Below are positions 29,001 to 36,500 of a DNA stretch of 64,000 nt, piece by piece. Source of the stretch: Tachypleus tridentatus (taxonomy: Eukaryota > Arthropoda > Merostomata > Xiphosura > Limulidae); NCBI RefSeq assembly GCF_004210375.1, contig NC_134834.1:149143009-149207008 (forward strand), in the 5' to 3' direction. Position 1 is the first letter of the stretch; each line of letters opens with the position of its first letter. Below the pieces are notes generated by a model. That model had not been told where the DNA came from. It did not search any database and saw only the letters and a list, made by a program, of their open reading frames with translations. The position numbers and the translations under genes are program-made.

Positions 29001-32000
29001 GTCACTTAAGTGTTTGATTGGATCTGTTGATATTATAGCCTACGTCCGGAAACAGAAGAACCGTTGTGAGTGTTCAGATCTCACCTAGGCCTATCACTGT
29101 CAGTAACATCATAATTTATGGCTGATGTAAATTAACTTTTATCGATGAGACTAGGCTTAATGCTATTCTCAGTCTTTTGGTCTTCTTTCTTAAAATTACA
29201 TTTAGGCCTGCTCTCAACACTTTTTATGTCTATACCTATTCAATGTTATAACCAATGGCAGAAATAGTTAGGCCTAAGTCTATTTTTTCATATCAAAAAC
29301 AAAAATGGGTAAAATTGTACCATTGCAAAATAGTATTCGATAAGTAAATGTATTAATGCTCACAACATTTTGGGTCAGGGCCCCCTTCCTATGGTGATTT
29401 TAAACTTTGATGAAATAAATTATGAAACGTTCAAAGTTTAAAATTCGCCAGACAAATAGTCCGAAACTTTGTGAACATTAAATCATTTCATTCATTTTTT
29501 TTTTCTTTTATATGTTTGGTGTACGTTTTACCCCTCTTTTCTTCCTCGTTTAATTATATCACAAAGGTCTTTCTTTAAATCATTTATTGTTCATTGCCTC
29601 AGAATTCTTGAAAAAACGAACTAGTTTTCGGTAAAATGTGGGCTTACAGTTCTACTTTACGTTTTCCCTTCGTTTTTGTAGACTCACTTCAACATGTTCA
29701 ATTTTACTTCTGATTTAAATAAAAAACCAAAATCATAGTTCCGCAAATATCAAAAAAGAAGAAATCAAACCTAAGAAAACATATTTCACTTCGCTTCGCT
29801 ACAGTCCGTATTATAATGAAAAAAATAAAACGTTTTCCTACAGCGTCGTGGATAAGTTGCCAGTTTTGCAAGCTGTGTGAGACAAAATATTTCCCATCGT
29901 ACTTATTTTAGAACTTGTTTATTGGAGTCTCTACATTTTAACTGGAAATCAAACATTTTATATTGATTTTAAACTTTTAATTCCTTAATGTTTAGAGTTT
30001 TTGTTTGTAATACAATTATAGCTAATTTTAGGCTATCATTAAGGGCCTTGTTTACCACGCCTTTGAAATTGTTTAAATGGCGCATGTATAGTACCATAAA
30101 CTTTTATCAGCTGAATAAATCGACAACACTTTGTTGCTTGTTAAAACTATATATTGTGTATATTTGGTTTTGTCTGCTGCGTAAGACCACTGTTTCCTCT
30201 GTGTTTTTTTTTTTCCAATCCATGTGCGGAATCAGTTTTTTTTCATATGCACCAGTTTTGTTTTATTTTCTTAAGGGGCGGGGAGTATGTTTAGATCCTA
30301 GACCCTCTTAGCTAAATAAGCCATTTTGCATTGCTACCAGTTGGTCATTTGGGTTTTGGCCTATCAACTGTAAGGGCCATTAAGGCGGTCAACGTGTTAA
30401 AACTTCTCACCATTTCAGCGGATGTACTTGGCTGGAATAATGAAGTGTGCGGCCGGCCGCGCGCAACGTAGAGGTAACATTGCATAACACAATTATTGCT
30501 AATGCTGTATTTCCCTTCCCTTTGGCTTCCCGCTAGTACAGCGTAAGTATACGGATTTACAACGCTAAAATCTGCGGTTCAATTCCCCTCGGTAAGCTCA
30601 GCAGATAGCTCAATGTAGCTTTGCTAAGAAAACACGCAAATCTGCGCGTAAGGCGTCGTAAAGGGTCGCGGGTTCGCGCCCGCGTCGCGCTAAGCCCCCA
30701 GTCGTGGGGTGTAGATGACGGCTCCCACTATTCGTTGGTAAAGAGTAGCCCAAGAGTTGGCGGTGGGTGGTGATGACTAGCTGCCTTCCTCCAGTCTTAC
30801 ACTGCTAAATTAGGGACGGCTAGCACAGATAGCCCTCGAGTAGCTTTGTGCGAAATTCCCAAACAAACCCTTTTCTTGGAGAAAGTTTTAGATAGTTTAA
30901 GTTGGGCCATAATATCGTGAGGCAAATTACTGTAAATTTTAAAGCCAGATTTATATATTATTCGATGAGTACATATTTTGCTGATGTTCTGAAAGCTGCT
31001 CGCTCGTCACGACATAATTAAGCAGTATAATACCACTGGCATATTTGATAAGTGGACATGTAACTATGCTGTTCTTATTTTAGTGTATACGTCAGTGACA
31101 TCACGTTGCTTATTAGAAAGTTGAATGTAGCGTCTTAGACCTTGCTCAATAGTAGAGATGGTCCCTTTATAGAAAGTTAAATCTGTTCGTTTGTCACTAA
31201 AAGCATAGCTGCACAATGGGCTATCTGTGCTCTACCCACTACGGGTATCGAAACCCGATTTCTAGCGTTGTTTGTTTCGAATGTCGTGCAAAGCTACACG
31301 AGGGCTATCTGCACTAGTCTTCCCTAATTTAGCAGTGTAAGACTAGAGGGAAGACAGCTAGTCATCACTACCCACCGCCAACTCTTGGTCTACTCTTTTA
31401 CCAACGAATTGTGGGATTGACCGTAACATTATAAGTCTCCGACGGCGGAAAGGGTAAGCATGTTTGGTGCCACGGGAATTCGAACCCGCGACCCTCAGAT
31501 TACGAGTCGAACGCCTTAACCCATGCTGGGCCATTTCTAGCTTTGTAAATCCGCAAACATGACGCTGTGCCACTGATCAGTTGAAGGTGACTCTTGGCGC
31601 TGTAGAAAGAAAATCTAATTATTTATCAAACTTATAATTTGGTTTAAACTTTCTTTGCTTTTGAGATAGTAAAACCGATCAGATTATTAACGTTTTCAAA
31701 ATTATTATATTAGCTTTCTTATTCTTTTTTCCTCTATTTGAAACAATTTATTTTTTGTATACATAAGTGCACACTCACAGAAAGGTTGGTGGACAGATTT
31801 AACAGAATATATTTTTTTAAAGTTCAGGATAGACATAATATTAGTATTTTGTCACAAAATGTGATCATTTGACACAAGCACGTGCATTTCAGTATAGGAT
31901 ATTAGTTAGACGTATAATTTAACACATACTTGGGTGTGAATCTGTACTAAGACATATTCTTGCTACCACCAAAATCCGTTTATGTGCCAACGGAAACATT

Positions 32001-33549
32001 AGATAATAAACAGTAATAATAATAAAATTACTATTTTTATAGTAAATTTCATATCACACTAAATAAACACATTATCATATGAAAGAGATTATGAATTTGA
32101 AATCATAACGCCATGTTAGGCAGTTTTTGTGTGTTTTTTTCCCAGCACTAGGTTTAATCTTACAGAACCATGAAAATACAATTGCATCCGACGACGCCTG
32201 TGGTTAATAAACATATATTTTCATTAAAAAAATGTTTCTACCCAAGCATATTGTAAGTACTTTTCAACTATTTGTTTAACCAGTTAACTATACATCAGCT
32301 CTAGTAATAATTAGTTCGATAATTATTTACTGTTTGAGTACGGATTTTCATCGTAATATTGCAACCATCTACTGTGCTTATTGTATGGTTTTACTTATCA
32401 AAGACAACGCTACTTATATTTAGTCTTAGTGTTTTCAACGCAAACATGGATATACAAGATAAACGGCCTGTGGGAGGACAACCAGTTAGAAGCACTTAAC
32501 GCCTACATGACTAATATTTACTGATTAGCGGGATTTACTGGCACACTTGTAACGTAGAATGTGTTCAGTAGCATATAGCAACTCGAACCTTGGTCCTTCC
32601 AATTAGAAGTCCATTTCTAGTTTAGTAGAACTAGCACCAGATATTGCAGACAAAATTAATAGCCTGATATGCGATGAATACAATTAAGCACCATTTTGAA
32701 ATTCAGTAATATGTAAAAATAATAAATGCTTTTATGTTCCCCCCCCCCAAAAAAAAACAATAAGATTGATGCCATAAATTTAAGTTTCATATGTAAAATG
32801 CACCAGTGTACACATTCCAAAACTAGATTGACTGTACTTCATTTTCTAATGTTAAACAGGTCGAATAAGTTTACCAGGTGATGATGACATTTTAAGGGCC
32901 CGGCATGGCCAAGCGTGTTAAGACGTGCGACTCGTAATCTGAGGGTCGCGGGTTCGCATCCCTTTCGCGCCAAACATGTTCGCCCTTTAGCCGTGGGGGC
33001 GTTATAATGTGACGGTCAATCCCACTATTCGTTGGTAAAAGAGTAGCCCAAGAGTTGACGGTGGGTGGTGGTGACTAGCTGCCTTCCTCTAGTCTTACAC
33101 TGCTAAATTAGGGACGGCTAGCACAGATAGCCCTCGAGTAGCTTTGTGCGAAATTCAAAAAAACAAACAAACATCGAATAAGTTTCGAAATAAAACACAC
33201 TCACTCTGCAATTAAAACCAATAGTTCAGTGCTTTAGTTTCGGAATATACCGCACTACAGATAATTTGAAACCAAGGCACTGTTTGATTTCAAAGAAATG
33301 AGAAGAAAGTTTAAACTGTTCATTTTGTCCCTCTTAAAATAATAAATATCTAAAATAAAAAACAAAAAATAAAATGTTGCTACAAAAAACAACTTCATCT
33401 GGTAAATCTAATACGTAAGCGAAACTATTATTTTACCGTTTGGACTGCCATCCTTTAGTCGTTGGGTCATGTTCGTTCAATTCAGCTGCAAGGTAATTTT
33501 CGTCTTCTCCTGACACCTGGACCACTCTGAAGTCTATTTTGTGTGGCAT
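338..33549 (-). CDS. CEP104: CEP104, centrosomal protein of 104 kDa (14 exons seen, 3' end beyond window)
   Basis: Gene-level span for a protein of the ciliary tip and distal centriole. In the family it has an N-terminal jelly-roll domain, coiled coil, a tubulin-binding TOG domain and C-terminal zinc fingers. Exons seen (minus, 5' to 3'): 33437-33549, 28187-28278, 27128-27251, 17358-17496, 14665-14733, 14160-14185, 12732-12838, 12230-12285, 10370-10525, 9762-9792, 9085-9238, 7062-7209, 4748-4915, then 338-403. The first thirteen join without a frame break into 461 codons beginning MPHKIDFRVVQVSGED. Markers are KARELKSA, VFHQNHVNRFN, VAINIIGEE, YAKKLKNAM, GEKLGKFTIEKQ and AYSKVFSNRE, all collinear with vertebrate CEP104 as I recall it. 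About 45 residues expected between the last two exons were not located. The zinc-finger C-terminus lies off the left edge. Confidence 0.92.
404..4747. other. CEP104 intron sequence, exon expected but not found
   Basis: AT-rich DNA with a degraded SINE (2470-2706), a short TA microsatellite near 3290, a run of eight G near 2975 and a somewhat GC-richer stretch (4330-4580) that looks like unclassified repeat. About 45 TOG residues of CEP104 should be encoded here, but I could not find a matching exon with splice sites. Confidence 0.5.
2470..2706 (+). repeat. SINE family A, degraded copy
   Basis: The remnant of the tRNA head (GGTTCGAATCC B box) is followed by the family body CACTATTTGTTGGTAAAAG and a CAAAACAAAC tail. 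The 5' tRNA part is eroded. It is an old copy in a CEP104 intron. Confidence 0.85.
4748..4915 (-). CDS. CEP104: CEP104 exon 13, TOG domain
   Basis: The 168-nt exon, phase 0 at both ends, encodes VERAYSKVFSNREMALKEIQ then KFHQKYKPKGKFQTSTDVLK and ATTYILERTLKDKVLS. AYSK-x-x-S-x-RE is the first helix of the CEP104 TOG domain. The acceptor is ATTTGAG and the donor GTAAGT. Confidence 0.92.
5001..5056. repeat. (TA)n/(CA)n compound microsatellite
   Basis: Alternating TA then CA dinucleotides, with a short ATAC stretch, in the intron upstream of CEP104 exon 13. Confidence 0.9.
6640..6920 (+). repeat. dispersed repeat, unclassified
   Basis: The core GGCTGATAGATGGTGTATCC, a CAATGTGGGT...CAGTCACCT block and GTAGCTTGTATCC recur in the same order and orientation near 43590-43700, with divergence. 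No terminal repeats or coding potential recognised. Confidence 0.6.
7062..7209 (-). CDS. CEP104: CEP104 exon 12
   Basis: The 148-nt exon encodes GKTTSPSDSLKSSIPEFPDE then DLEELKYGKMSEKDKTDAAL and SIEIFGLPV, leading into the TOG array (IFG-P-V motif). The acceptor is AATTCAG. The donor is GTCAGT, a weak but allowed GT donor, chosen because it alone keeps phase with exon 13. Confidence 0.9.
8805..9045. repeat. 56-bp minisatellite
   Basis: Exact 56-bp spacing of ACAGTTTAGATCAGTG at 8805, 8861, 8917, 8973 and 9029, with the linking block CCAAGATTACCACA. It ends about 40 bp before CEP104 exon 11. Confidence 0.92.
9085..9238 (-). CDS. CEP104: CEP104 exon 11, proline-rich linker
   Basis: The 154-nt exon encodes LKLPKVETVKTPPPPPKPKA then PTPSPKPSGHPRKSPNSFTA and YEDRIIPSLK, a basic, proline-rich disordered linker before the TOG region. 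The acceptor is TTATCAG and the donor GTGAGT. The closing YEDRIIPSL matches the conserved DER-LPA-F segment. Confidence 0.9.
9762..9792 (-). CDS. CEP104: CEP104 exon 10, 31-nt exon
   Basis: The 31-nt exon between TTTTCAG and GTGAGT encodes YNPILDMSQG plus one base. It sits between the coiled coil and the proline-rich linker and restores phase between exons 9 and 11. Confidence 0.8.
10370..10525 (-). CDS. CEP104: CEP104 exon 9, unusual acceptor
   Basis: The 156-nt exon encodes VGEKLGKFTIEKQMAVELED then FDEARAKKKEIDEYRLEAYE and RLGLPDLLEMDG, coiled coil matching VGERLGRYEVEK and KEDYDLAKKKK of CEP104. Homology and phase require it to begin GTTGGAG, but the bases before that are CTTG, not AG. 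The nearest AG lies seven bases inside and gives the wrong phase. The donor is GTAAAA. Confidence 0.87.
10852..11990. repeat. 69-bp minisatellite, about 17 units
   Basis: Tandem units built from GCTGTCTACACAATAAATAT, CAACAGAGCTGACTGTCAGT and GTTGTAGTTCTCACAT. The full unit is 69 bp; several copies lack a short block. It lies in the intron between CEP104 exons 8 and 9. The unit length is a multiple of three, so it stays open in frame and yields a spurious repetitive ORF. Confidence 0.95.
12230..12285 (-). CDS. CEP104: CEP104 exon 8
   Basis: The 56-nt exon encodes ERFVYAKKLKNAMKELKE after a split codon, part of the coiled coil (YAKKLK). The acceptor is TTTCTAG and the donor GTAAAG. It ends in phase 0, which fixes the start needed for the next exon. 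Confidence 0.9.
12479..12572 (-). repeat. SINE family A, head fragment
   Basis: About 94 bp of the tRNA-like head (GGCCAGGTGTTTAAGGCACT and B box) on the minus strand, truncated before the body. It lies between CEP104 exons 7 and 8. Confidence 0.8.
12732..12838 (-). CDS. CEP104: CEP104 exon 7
   Basis: The 107-nt exon encodes DVISPLDDLSISMYVEGEVV then TLLRKLEVKKQKAIS, which aligns with the SPGDDLAFDMY and RKLEEKKQ segment of CEP104 at the start of the coiled coil. The acceptor is TACAAG and the donor GTGAGT. Confidence 0.92.
13012..13112 (-). repeat. SINE family C copy
   Basis: Reverse-complement reading gives GTGGCACAGCAGTATGTCTG, then GGTTTCGATACTCATGG (B-box-like) and a body ending in GTAGCTTTGTGCTTAA. 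About 100 bp long, in a CEP104 intron. Confidence 0.75.
13246..13522. mobile_element. foldback (palindromic) MITE-like element
   Basis: Two arms of roughly 110 bp are inverted repeats: ACAGAACAACATTTTGACCT on the left and its complement AAGGTCAAAATGTTGTTCTG on the right, extending out to the CTGGTAT...ATTAAAACTTT ends. Related half copies occur at 46971-47060 and 63690-63800. No coding capacity. Confidence 0.8.
14160..14185 (-). CDS. CEP104: CEP104 exon 6, 26-nt micro-exon
   Basis: The 26-nt exon between ATTTCCAG and GTAAGT encodes ENKENEIK plus two bases of a split Asn codon. It lies in the acidic linker before the SPLDDL motif. Support comes from clean splice sites and from being exactly what is needed to restore phase; its sequence is not itself diagnostic. 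Confidence 0.75.
14665..14733 (-). CDS. CEP104: CEP104 exon 5
   Basis: The 69-nt exon, phase 0 at both ends, encodes IGVVAINIIGEEMITKEEKP plus NSF. VAINIIG closes the N-terminal domain. The acceptor is TTCTTAG and the donor GTAAGT. Confidence 0.93.
14957..16350. repeat. 57-bp minisatellite with higher-order structure
   Basis: About 24 units of TACTGTTGTAATGGTTTCTG, GCATTGTTCGGGTTC and a TTATTATTC block. Distinct variants, including CATTCTTCAGG followed by CACTAACTATAC, recur at about 15235, 15460 and 15740, showing multi-unit duplication. It lies in the intron between CEP104 exons 4 and 5. Confidence 0.94.
17358..17496 (-). CDS. CEP104: CEP104 exon 4
   Basis: The 139-nt exon encodes QISLSENVETDYKARELKSA then LYIKLVFHQNHVNRFNTYSQ. 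KARELKS and FHQNHVN are hallmarks of CEP104. The acceptor is ATTAG and the donor GTAGGA. The alternative AG four bases further in would break the frame, so this acceptor was chosen. Confidence 0.94.
17874..18146 (+). repeat. SINE family A, full length, with target-site duplication
   Basis: tRNA-derived head GGGCCCGGCATGGCCAGGTG with A-box and B-box (GGGTTCGAATCC) matches, the family body, and a CAAAACAAAC tail. It is flanked by AACTTAACATT at 17863-17873 and 18147-18157, an 11-bp target-site duplication. Confidence 0.92.
19115..19390 (-). repeat. SINE family A, full length, with target-site duplication
   Basis: Complete copy on the minus strand ending in the head GGCCCGGCATGGCC. The flanks TTGTAATCTGAAGT (19101-19114) and TTGTAATCTAAAGT (19391-19404) form a 14-bp duplication with one mismatch. 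Confidence 0.92.
20539..20817 (-). repeat. SINE family A, full length, with target-site duplication
   Basis: Complete minus-strand copy, flanked by TGATTAGGTCTA and TGATTAAGTCTA (12 bp, one mismatch). The GC-rich head contrasts with the AT-rich intron around it. Confidence 0.92.
21550..23892 (+). mobile_element. hAT-superfamily DNA transposon, degenerate
   Basis: The coding remnant is hAT transposase. The right end, read inward, is CAGTGGTGGGATTCAAAAT (23874-23892), a terminal inverted repeat typical of many animal hAT elements. The left end is not cleanly recognisable; a degraded GTGGTGAAAGTTTAAGG near 21560 may be its trace. The left boundary is therefore approximate. Confidence 0.75.
21645..23658 (+). 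pseudogene. hAT transposase, KIAA1586-like, frameshifted
   Basis: The first intact block (from the ATG at 21645 to 22331) has the N-terminal region with WSMKQVEEFKKKYDGL and a C-x2-C (CDHC) motif. The catalytic core continues in shifted frames: MITDEASTIS (about 22340), then FCSDSASVMLG and WHCLNHRLQLV (about 22550-22670), then RVWGPRWVTCSLRSI (about 22820). The C-terminal dimerisation block IALSTAETEKMFSIMN lies at about 23518-23565, closing at a TGA near 23658. At least three frameshifts and several stops make it non-functional. Domesticated relatives of this group are annotated as E3 SUMO-ligase KIAA1586-like; I name it by resemblance only. It is antisense to CEP104. Confidence 0.87.
24545..24818 (+). 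repeat. SINE family A, full length, with target-site duplication
   Basis: The head GCCCGGCATGGCCAAGCGCG, B box GGGTTCGCATC, full body and an AAAACAAA tail are present. The flanking CTGTGTTTGAG occurs exactly at 24534-24544 and 24819-24829. The exact duplication suggests a young insertion. Confidence 0.94.
25200..25357 (-). repeat. SINE family A, internally deleted
   Basis: Head and tail are present on the minus strand, but about 100 bp of the body between GCACAAAGCTA and CCAATGAATAATGG is missing. The sequence is diverged from the full-length copies. Confidence 0.85.
25883..25988 (+). repeat. SINE family B copy
   Basis: A short tRNA-like element: GTAAGTTTACGGACTTTCAA, B-box-like GAGTTCGATTCCC, then GATAGCCCAGTGTGGCTTTG and a CAAACAAA tail. 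Other copies lie at 26842-26960 and 30531-30639. Confidence 0.75.
26376..26500 (+). repeat. SINE family C copy
   Basis: GTGGCATGAGGTATGTCTGC, B-box-like GGGTGTCGATACCC, then GGTGGGCAGAGCACGGATAG and a GTGTAGTTTCGTGCC body end. It is the clearest plus-strand member of this family here. Confidence 0.78.
26634..26742 (-). repeat. SINE family C, degraded
   Basis: A diverged minus-strand copy with recognisable GAGCATAAAGCTAACGCTAC and AAAACCTGGATTTTAG blocks. Confidence 0.55.
26842..26960 (-). repeat. SINE family B copy
   Basis: Minus-strand copy: CAAAGTCACATCAGACTATC, GCTGAGCCCACCGAGAGG and TTAGCGTTGTAAATCCGTAG on the plus strand are the complement of the family B layout. Confidence 0.7.
27128..27251 (-). 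CDS. CEP104: CEP104 exon 3
   Basis: The 124-nt exon encodes SKIDLFFGTLPKGEEEIPND followed by a lysine-rich stretch ending VPRNMKWVNV. It corresponds to the SSKIEFYI region of the vertebrate protein with a longer basic loop. The acceptor is AAATAG and the donor GTAAGT. Confidence 0.9.
27390..27661. repeat. 57-bp minisatellite
   Basis: About five units of CTAAATACTGGTGAGTTTCT, AATTCCGTTAACAATGTTCA and an AACTCTT end, about 140 bp upstream of CEP104 exon 3. Confidence 0.9.
27801..27950. repeat. 85-bp-spaced direct duplication
   Basis: ACCTCAAGGGTAGTTAACAG followed by TTGATATCAAAATGTTTA and GATGATAGATGATGTGGT occurs at 27801 and again at 27886, nearly identical. Confidence 0.9.
28187..28278 (-). 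CDS. CEP104: CEP104 exon 2
   Basis: The 92-nt exon encodes YPHYPQELVLKLETKTKVYK then LQILSHQYLI, the PQE-(I/V)-VL and HQY motifs of the N-terminal domain. The acceptor is TATTTAG and the donor GTAAAT. Phase is one base in, one out. Confidence 0.93.
28556..28634 (-). repeat. SINE family C, partial
   Basis: AAGCTACAGAATGGGCTATC and CTCTACCCATCAGGTGTATC match the family C body and B-box region on the minus strand. The head is missing. Confidence 0.65.
29355..29479. mobile_element. short hairpin MITE-like element
   Basis: Imperfect inverted arms of about 60 bp: AATGCTCACAACATTTTGGG at the left and the complement of AATGTTCACAAAGTTTCGGA at the right, with a central GATTTTAAACTTTGA and its complement. 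No coding capacity. Confidence 0.65.
30531..30639 (+). repeat. SINE family B copy
   Basis: GTAAGTATACGGATTTACAA, B-box-like GCGGTTCAATTCCCC, CAGCAGATAGCTCAATGTAG and a tail of AAAACACGCAAA. It directly abuts a 5'-truncated family A copy. Confidence 0.78.
30640..30868 (+). repeat. SINE family A, 5'-truncated
   Basis: The copy starts inside the head at GCGCGTAAGGCGT, has a B box GGGTTCGCGCCC, the family body with small deletions and an AAACAAAC tail. Confidence 0.88.
31196..31570 (-). repeat. SINE family C, split by a later insertion
   Basis: Left part 31196-31270 (GCACAATGGGCTATCTGTGC to TCTAGCGTTG) and right part 31534-31570 (TTTCTAGCTTTGTAAATCCG to GTGCCACTG) form one minus-strand family C copy. 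A family A SINE separates them. Confidence 0.85.
31271..31533 (-). repeat. SINE family A nested inside a family C SINE
   Basis: Near-full-length minus-strand copy. It is flanked by TTTCTAGCGTTG (31259-31270) and TTTCTAGCTTTG (31534-31545), a 12-bp duplication with one mismatch that lies inside the older element. Confidence 0.9.
32896..33174 (+). repeat. SINE family A, full length
   Basis: One of the best-preserved copies: GGGCCCGGCATGGCCAAGCG, B box GGGTTCGCATCC, full body and an A-rich tail with CAAACAAACA. It lies about 260 bp downstream of CEP104 exon 1, in the first intron. Confidence 0.93.
33437..33549 (-). CDS. CEP104: CEP104 exon 1 (start codon)
   Basis: Coding part of 113 nt. The ATG at 33549 opens MPHKIDFRVVQVSGEDENYL then AAELNEHDPTTKGWQSK. 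This is the conserved MPHKI start of CEP104 and the first strands of the jelly-roll domain. The donor is CG|GTAAAA. The 5' UTR and promoter were not delimited. Confidence 0.93.
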
Positions 33550-36500
33550 TTTTTCCAAAAATATATATTAAAAACATGAAGTTAACAAAATCTGACAAGC
33601 AACTTATCTGACGTACATGTTAACCCATGGCAATTTTCATGTTTTCCCTCTGTTATCCCCTAACAACCAAAATCCTTGTACATTGTTTCTCGAGCTGATG
33701 ATTGCCATGGCGACCATGTAACCGCAACAATGTGTTCATTGATACTAACATATAAATTATATTGACAAAAAACATATACAGTTTGTTTTATTTTTTAACA
33801 CGTTCTAAACGACTATATTTGTTTTGAATTTCATGTACAAACAAAAGCAACTGATATCAGCTCATTTTAATGTCGATACTTTGTGAAAATCGATATCCCA
33901 GTGTCTCAACAAAATAAAAATGTTCGCGCAGCGTATACATATTTTTGAATATGTAAATATTATCTACGTCGTACATGCAAGTATCGTAACTAAACGGGTG
34001 AGAGAAAATTTATAGGTCGAAGGGCTCTGGTGAATTTAGGATGATAATTAGCAGTGAACAAAATATTTATAATTGTTGTGCTTAGATTTTTTTATCATTA
34101 AAATTTATTTTTAATACTAAAGAATAATTTCTTCTTCTTTCAAGTTATCAGTAAACCACTACTAAGGTGTAAATAACGTTTAGAAACATTTTACTGGTGT
34201 ATTTAAAAATGTAAATATAGTAGAAAACGTTTACAATTAGAGTAGCTCTTAAACACGATTTATCTACAGAAACACCGAACTAACACTCCATAAATTTTTA
34301 TTCAGTTTATTATTCATTTGTTACATGTAGTTAATCAGATAAAAATATTTCAGTTTATTCTGTCGCTTAAATCTTCAACGAGATATAGGTCTTTGAAAAT
34401 ATACTGAATGAATGAATAATAATTAAAAAATTCCTACACTCAACAGTGCTACGAATCATTATCGGGATTTTTAACATAATACCGAAACAAGTATTAAGGA
34501 ACAATACATATTGGAAACTGTACAAGCCAATGAAAAATAGTGTTCTCTTCTAGTAGATTAATTTTTGATTAATGTTAGCCCTATTTATTCAACCTGTAAG
34601 GACGTGCTGCATCAGTTTTAGGGTGTACTATTAATCAATAATTCCAAGGTAAAGATATGTTAACACAAGATTTCTGTGGCAGGAATAGAAAATTTTGATT
34701 TCAAAAATAATCATCTCTTTGGAAATGAAATATAAATCGTGATATAACTAAGTATACACAAAATATTTCATTCAATGTCACACAGAAAAAAAAAATGATT
34801 AAAAGCAAAACGAGACACGAACCTGAAATACACCTGGTAATGTAACACGTTCCGTTTACCCCTTTCGTTTATGATTTATTAGAATCCCATAAATATACAC
34901 GTTTATTTTTAAATTTTAAAAACAAGTACTCGCTACACAGGCATGCTATAGAACCCTGATTGGGTGTGTAGCTGGTTATACATAAAAATTAACTAGACAT
35001 ACAAAAACTAATTCTAAGACATTTAAGTAAGAGGAACACGACAGTGTGTATTTAACGTTAATATATATAAATAAATAAATCTTGCACATTCTCCAAGATC
35101 AAGAGAGACAGTATACTAAAACAAGCATAAATCGGTGAAAATAGTTAACTATATGCCAGACTGGGTTACATGGTTACTTCTTAGATAGGTGGATAACTTA
35201 CATGGCTGAAAAATACACAAGAATGAATTAACATTGTCATAAAAGTATATTCTTAAATTTCGTATAAAAATACTAGGTTTGTGTATAAGTCTAAAATGTG
35301 TAAACATACCACTCGTATAAATTTGGCTACAACACTATATGAGGTCTTCGTTTAGAGTTTTTAAAGTTTGGTCTCGTATCATTATGTTTGCTCATAACTT
35401 ACTGTTCTTCCTTAATAACAAAAAAAAAAAACCCGACTAGCCTTTCGTTTATGATTGATTAGAAACCCACCGATATACACGTTTATTTTTATACTTAAAA
35501 ACCAAGTATTCACTATGAGACATAATAGACAATCCAATGATTCAGTATATAGCTGTTAAGCACATAATAAACAAAAGGTATTTGTGTATATTTGAATGAG
35601 CATTTTTTAAAATTTCATGCACAATTTATATCTACTCGTATGATTTATTCCTATTGCACGACTTTTCCACATTATCACTAGACTCGCACACAAGTGACAT
35701 GGATAATCATTGTTATCGAACTCACTCCAAGACAAAAGTTTGTTTCTTGCGAGTTAGAAGAACTAATTGTTATCACAGATATTTCTTGTGAAGTCAAGCT
35801 GGTAGCTAATTGCATGTCTTGGAAACAGACAATCTTTGTAAACTCTGCTAGAATATTTTACTGGAAACAGCTGTTGCCAGCAAAGCCCAAGCAACTGTAT
35901 CATTCCAAATCAAGAACTTAACATTCTAGTTACAGGCATTAAAAATAAAATCGTTAAAGTATCATATTCATATAATACATACCAAATGTTGTCATGGCAA
36001 CAGCTAATAAATGTAAAGTGTATAATTAAAATTAAAAGCACTTAATTTTATCACACTCATATTCCTCAATTACTACTTTGTTATAATTCATGTGGGGTTC
36101 TCCCAACAAAATTTGAATCATTTCTAAGTGTAGAATGTGGAAACATACTATCACTTTTATCTTGTTTCAGCTAGTGGACTGTAATGTCTGATGTACTCAG
36201 AAAATATTTTCAAACTCGTTTGAAATAAAATTTAAAATAATAGGTAATGTGCCAATTATGGTACAATTTGAAAAATCTATGAAATAATCTCATTTTTCTG
36301 GTAAAACGTATAATTTAACAGTTCAATGGAAACGTTTATTGGGTCAAATGGTATCTTAAATTGTCACCAAGATTCCTAGTGTATAAATAACTCAAGCATC
36401 ACAGGATGAAAGATCACATGGTTTTTATCATGTAAGGACAGTTCAAAATACATAATACTGAAAAAAAGAAAACTATATAAATAATGTGTGTTTGATACCT

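Larger units (their letters stand above)
28279..33436. other. CEP104 first intron, no host exon seen
   Basis: This 5.2-kb intron contains family A, B and C SINEs, a 125-bp hairpin element and a 16-bp GC-only patch at 30449. No host exon was recognised. Confidence 0.6.

Noticed and set aside
29988..30311. 107-residue hydrophobic ORF on the plus strand
   Set aside because: Composition follows T-rich DNA; no recognisable motif, splice context or homologue.
32851..33190. Target duplication TCGAATAAGTTT for the SINE at 32896
   Set aside because: The left copy lies about 30 bp before the recognisable element start, so the match is suggestive but the boundary does not fit.
35694..35921. 75-residue ORF on the plus strand upstream of CEP104
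   Set aside because: No motif or conserved feature seen; its length is within what is expected by chance.
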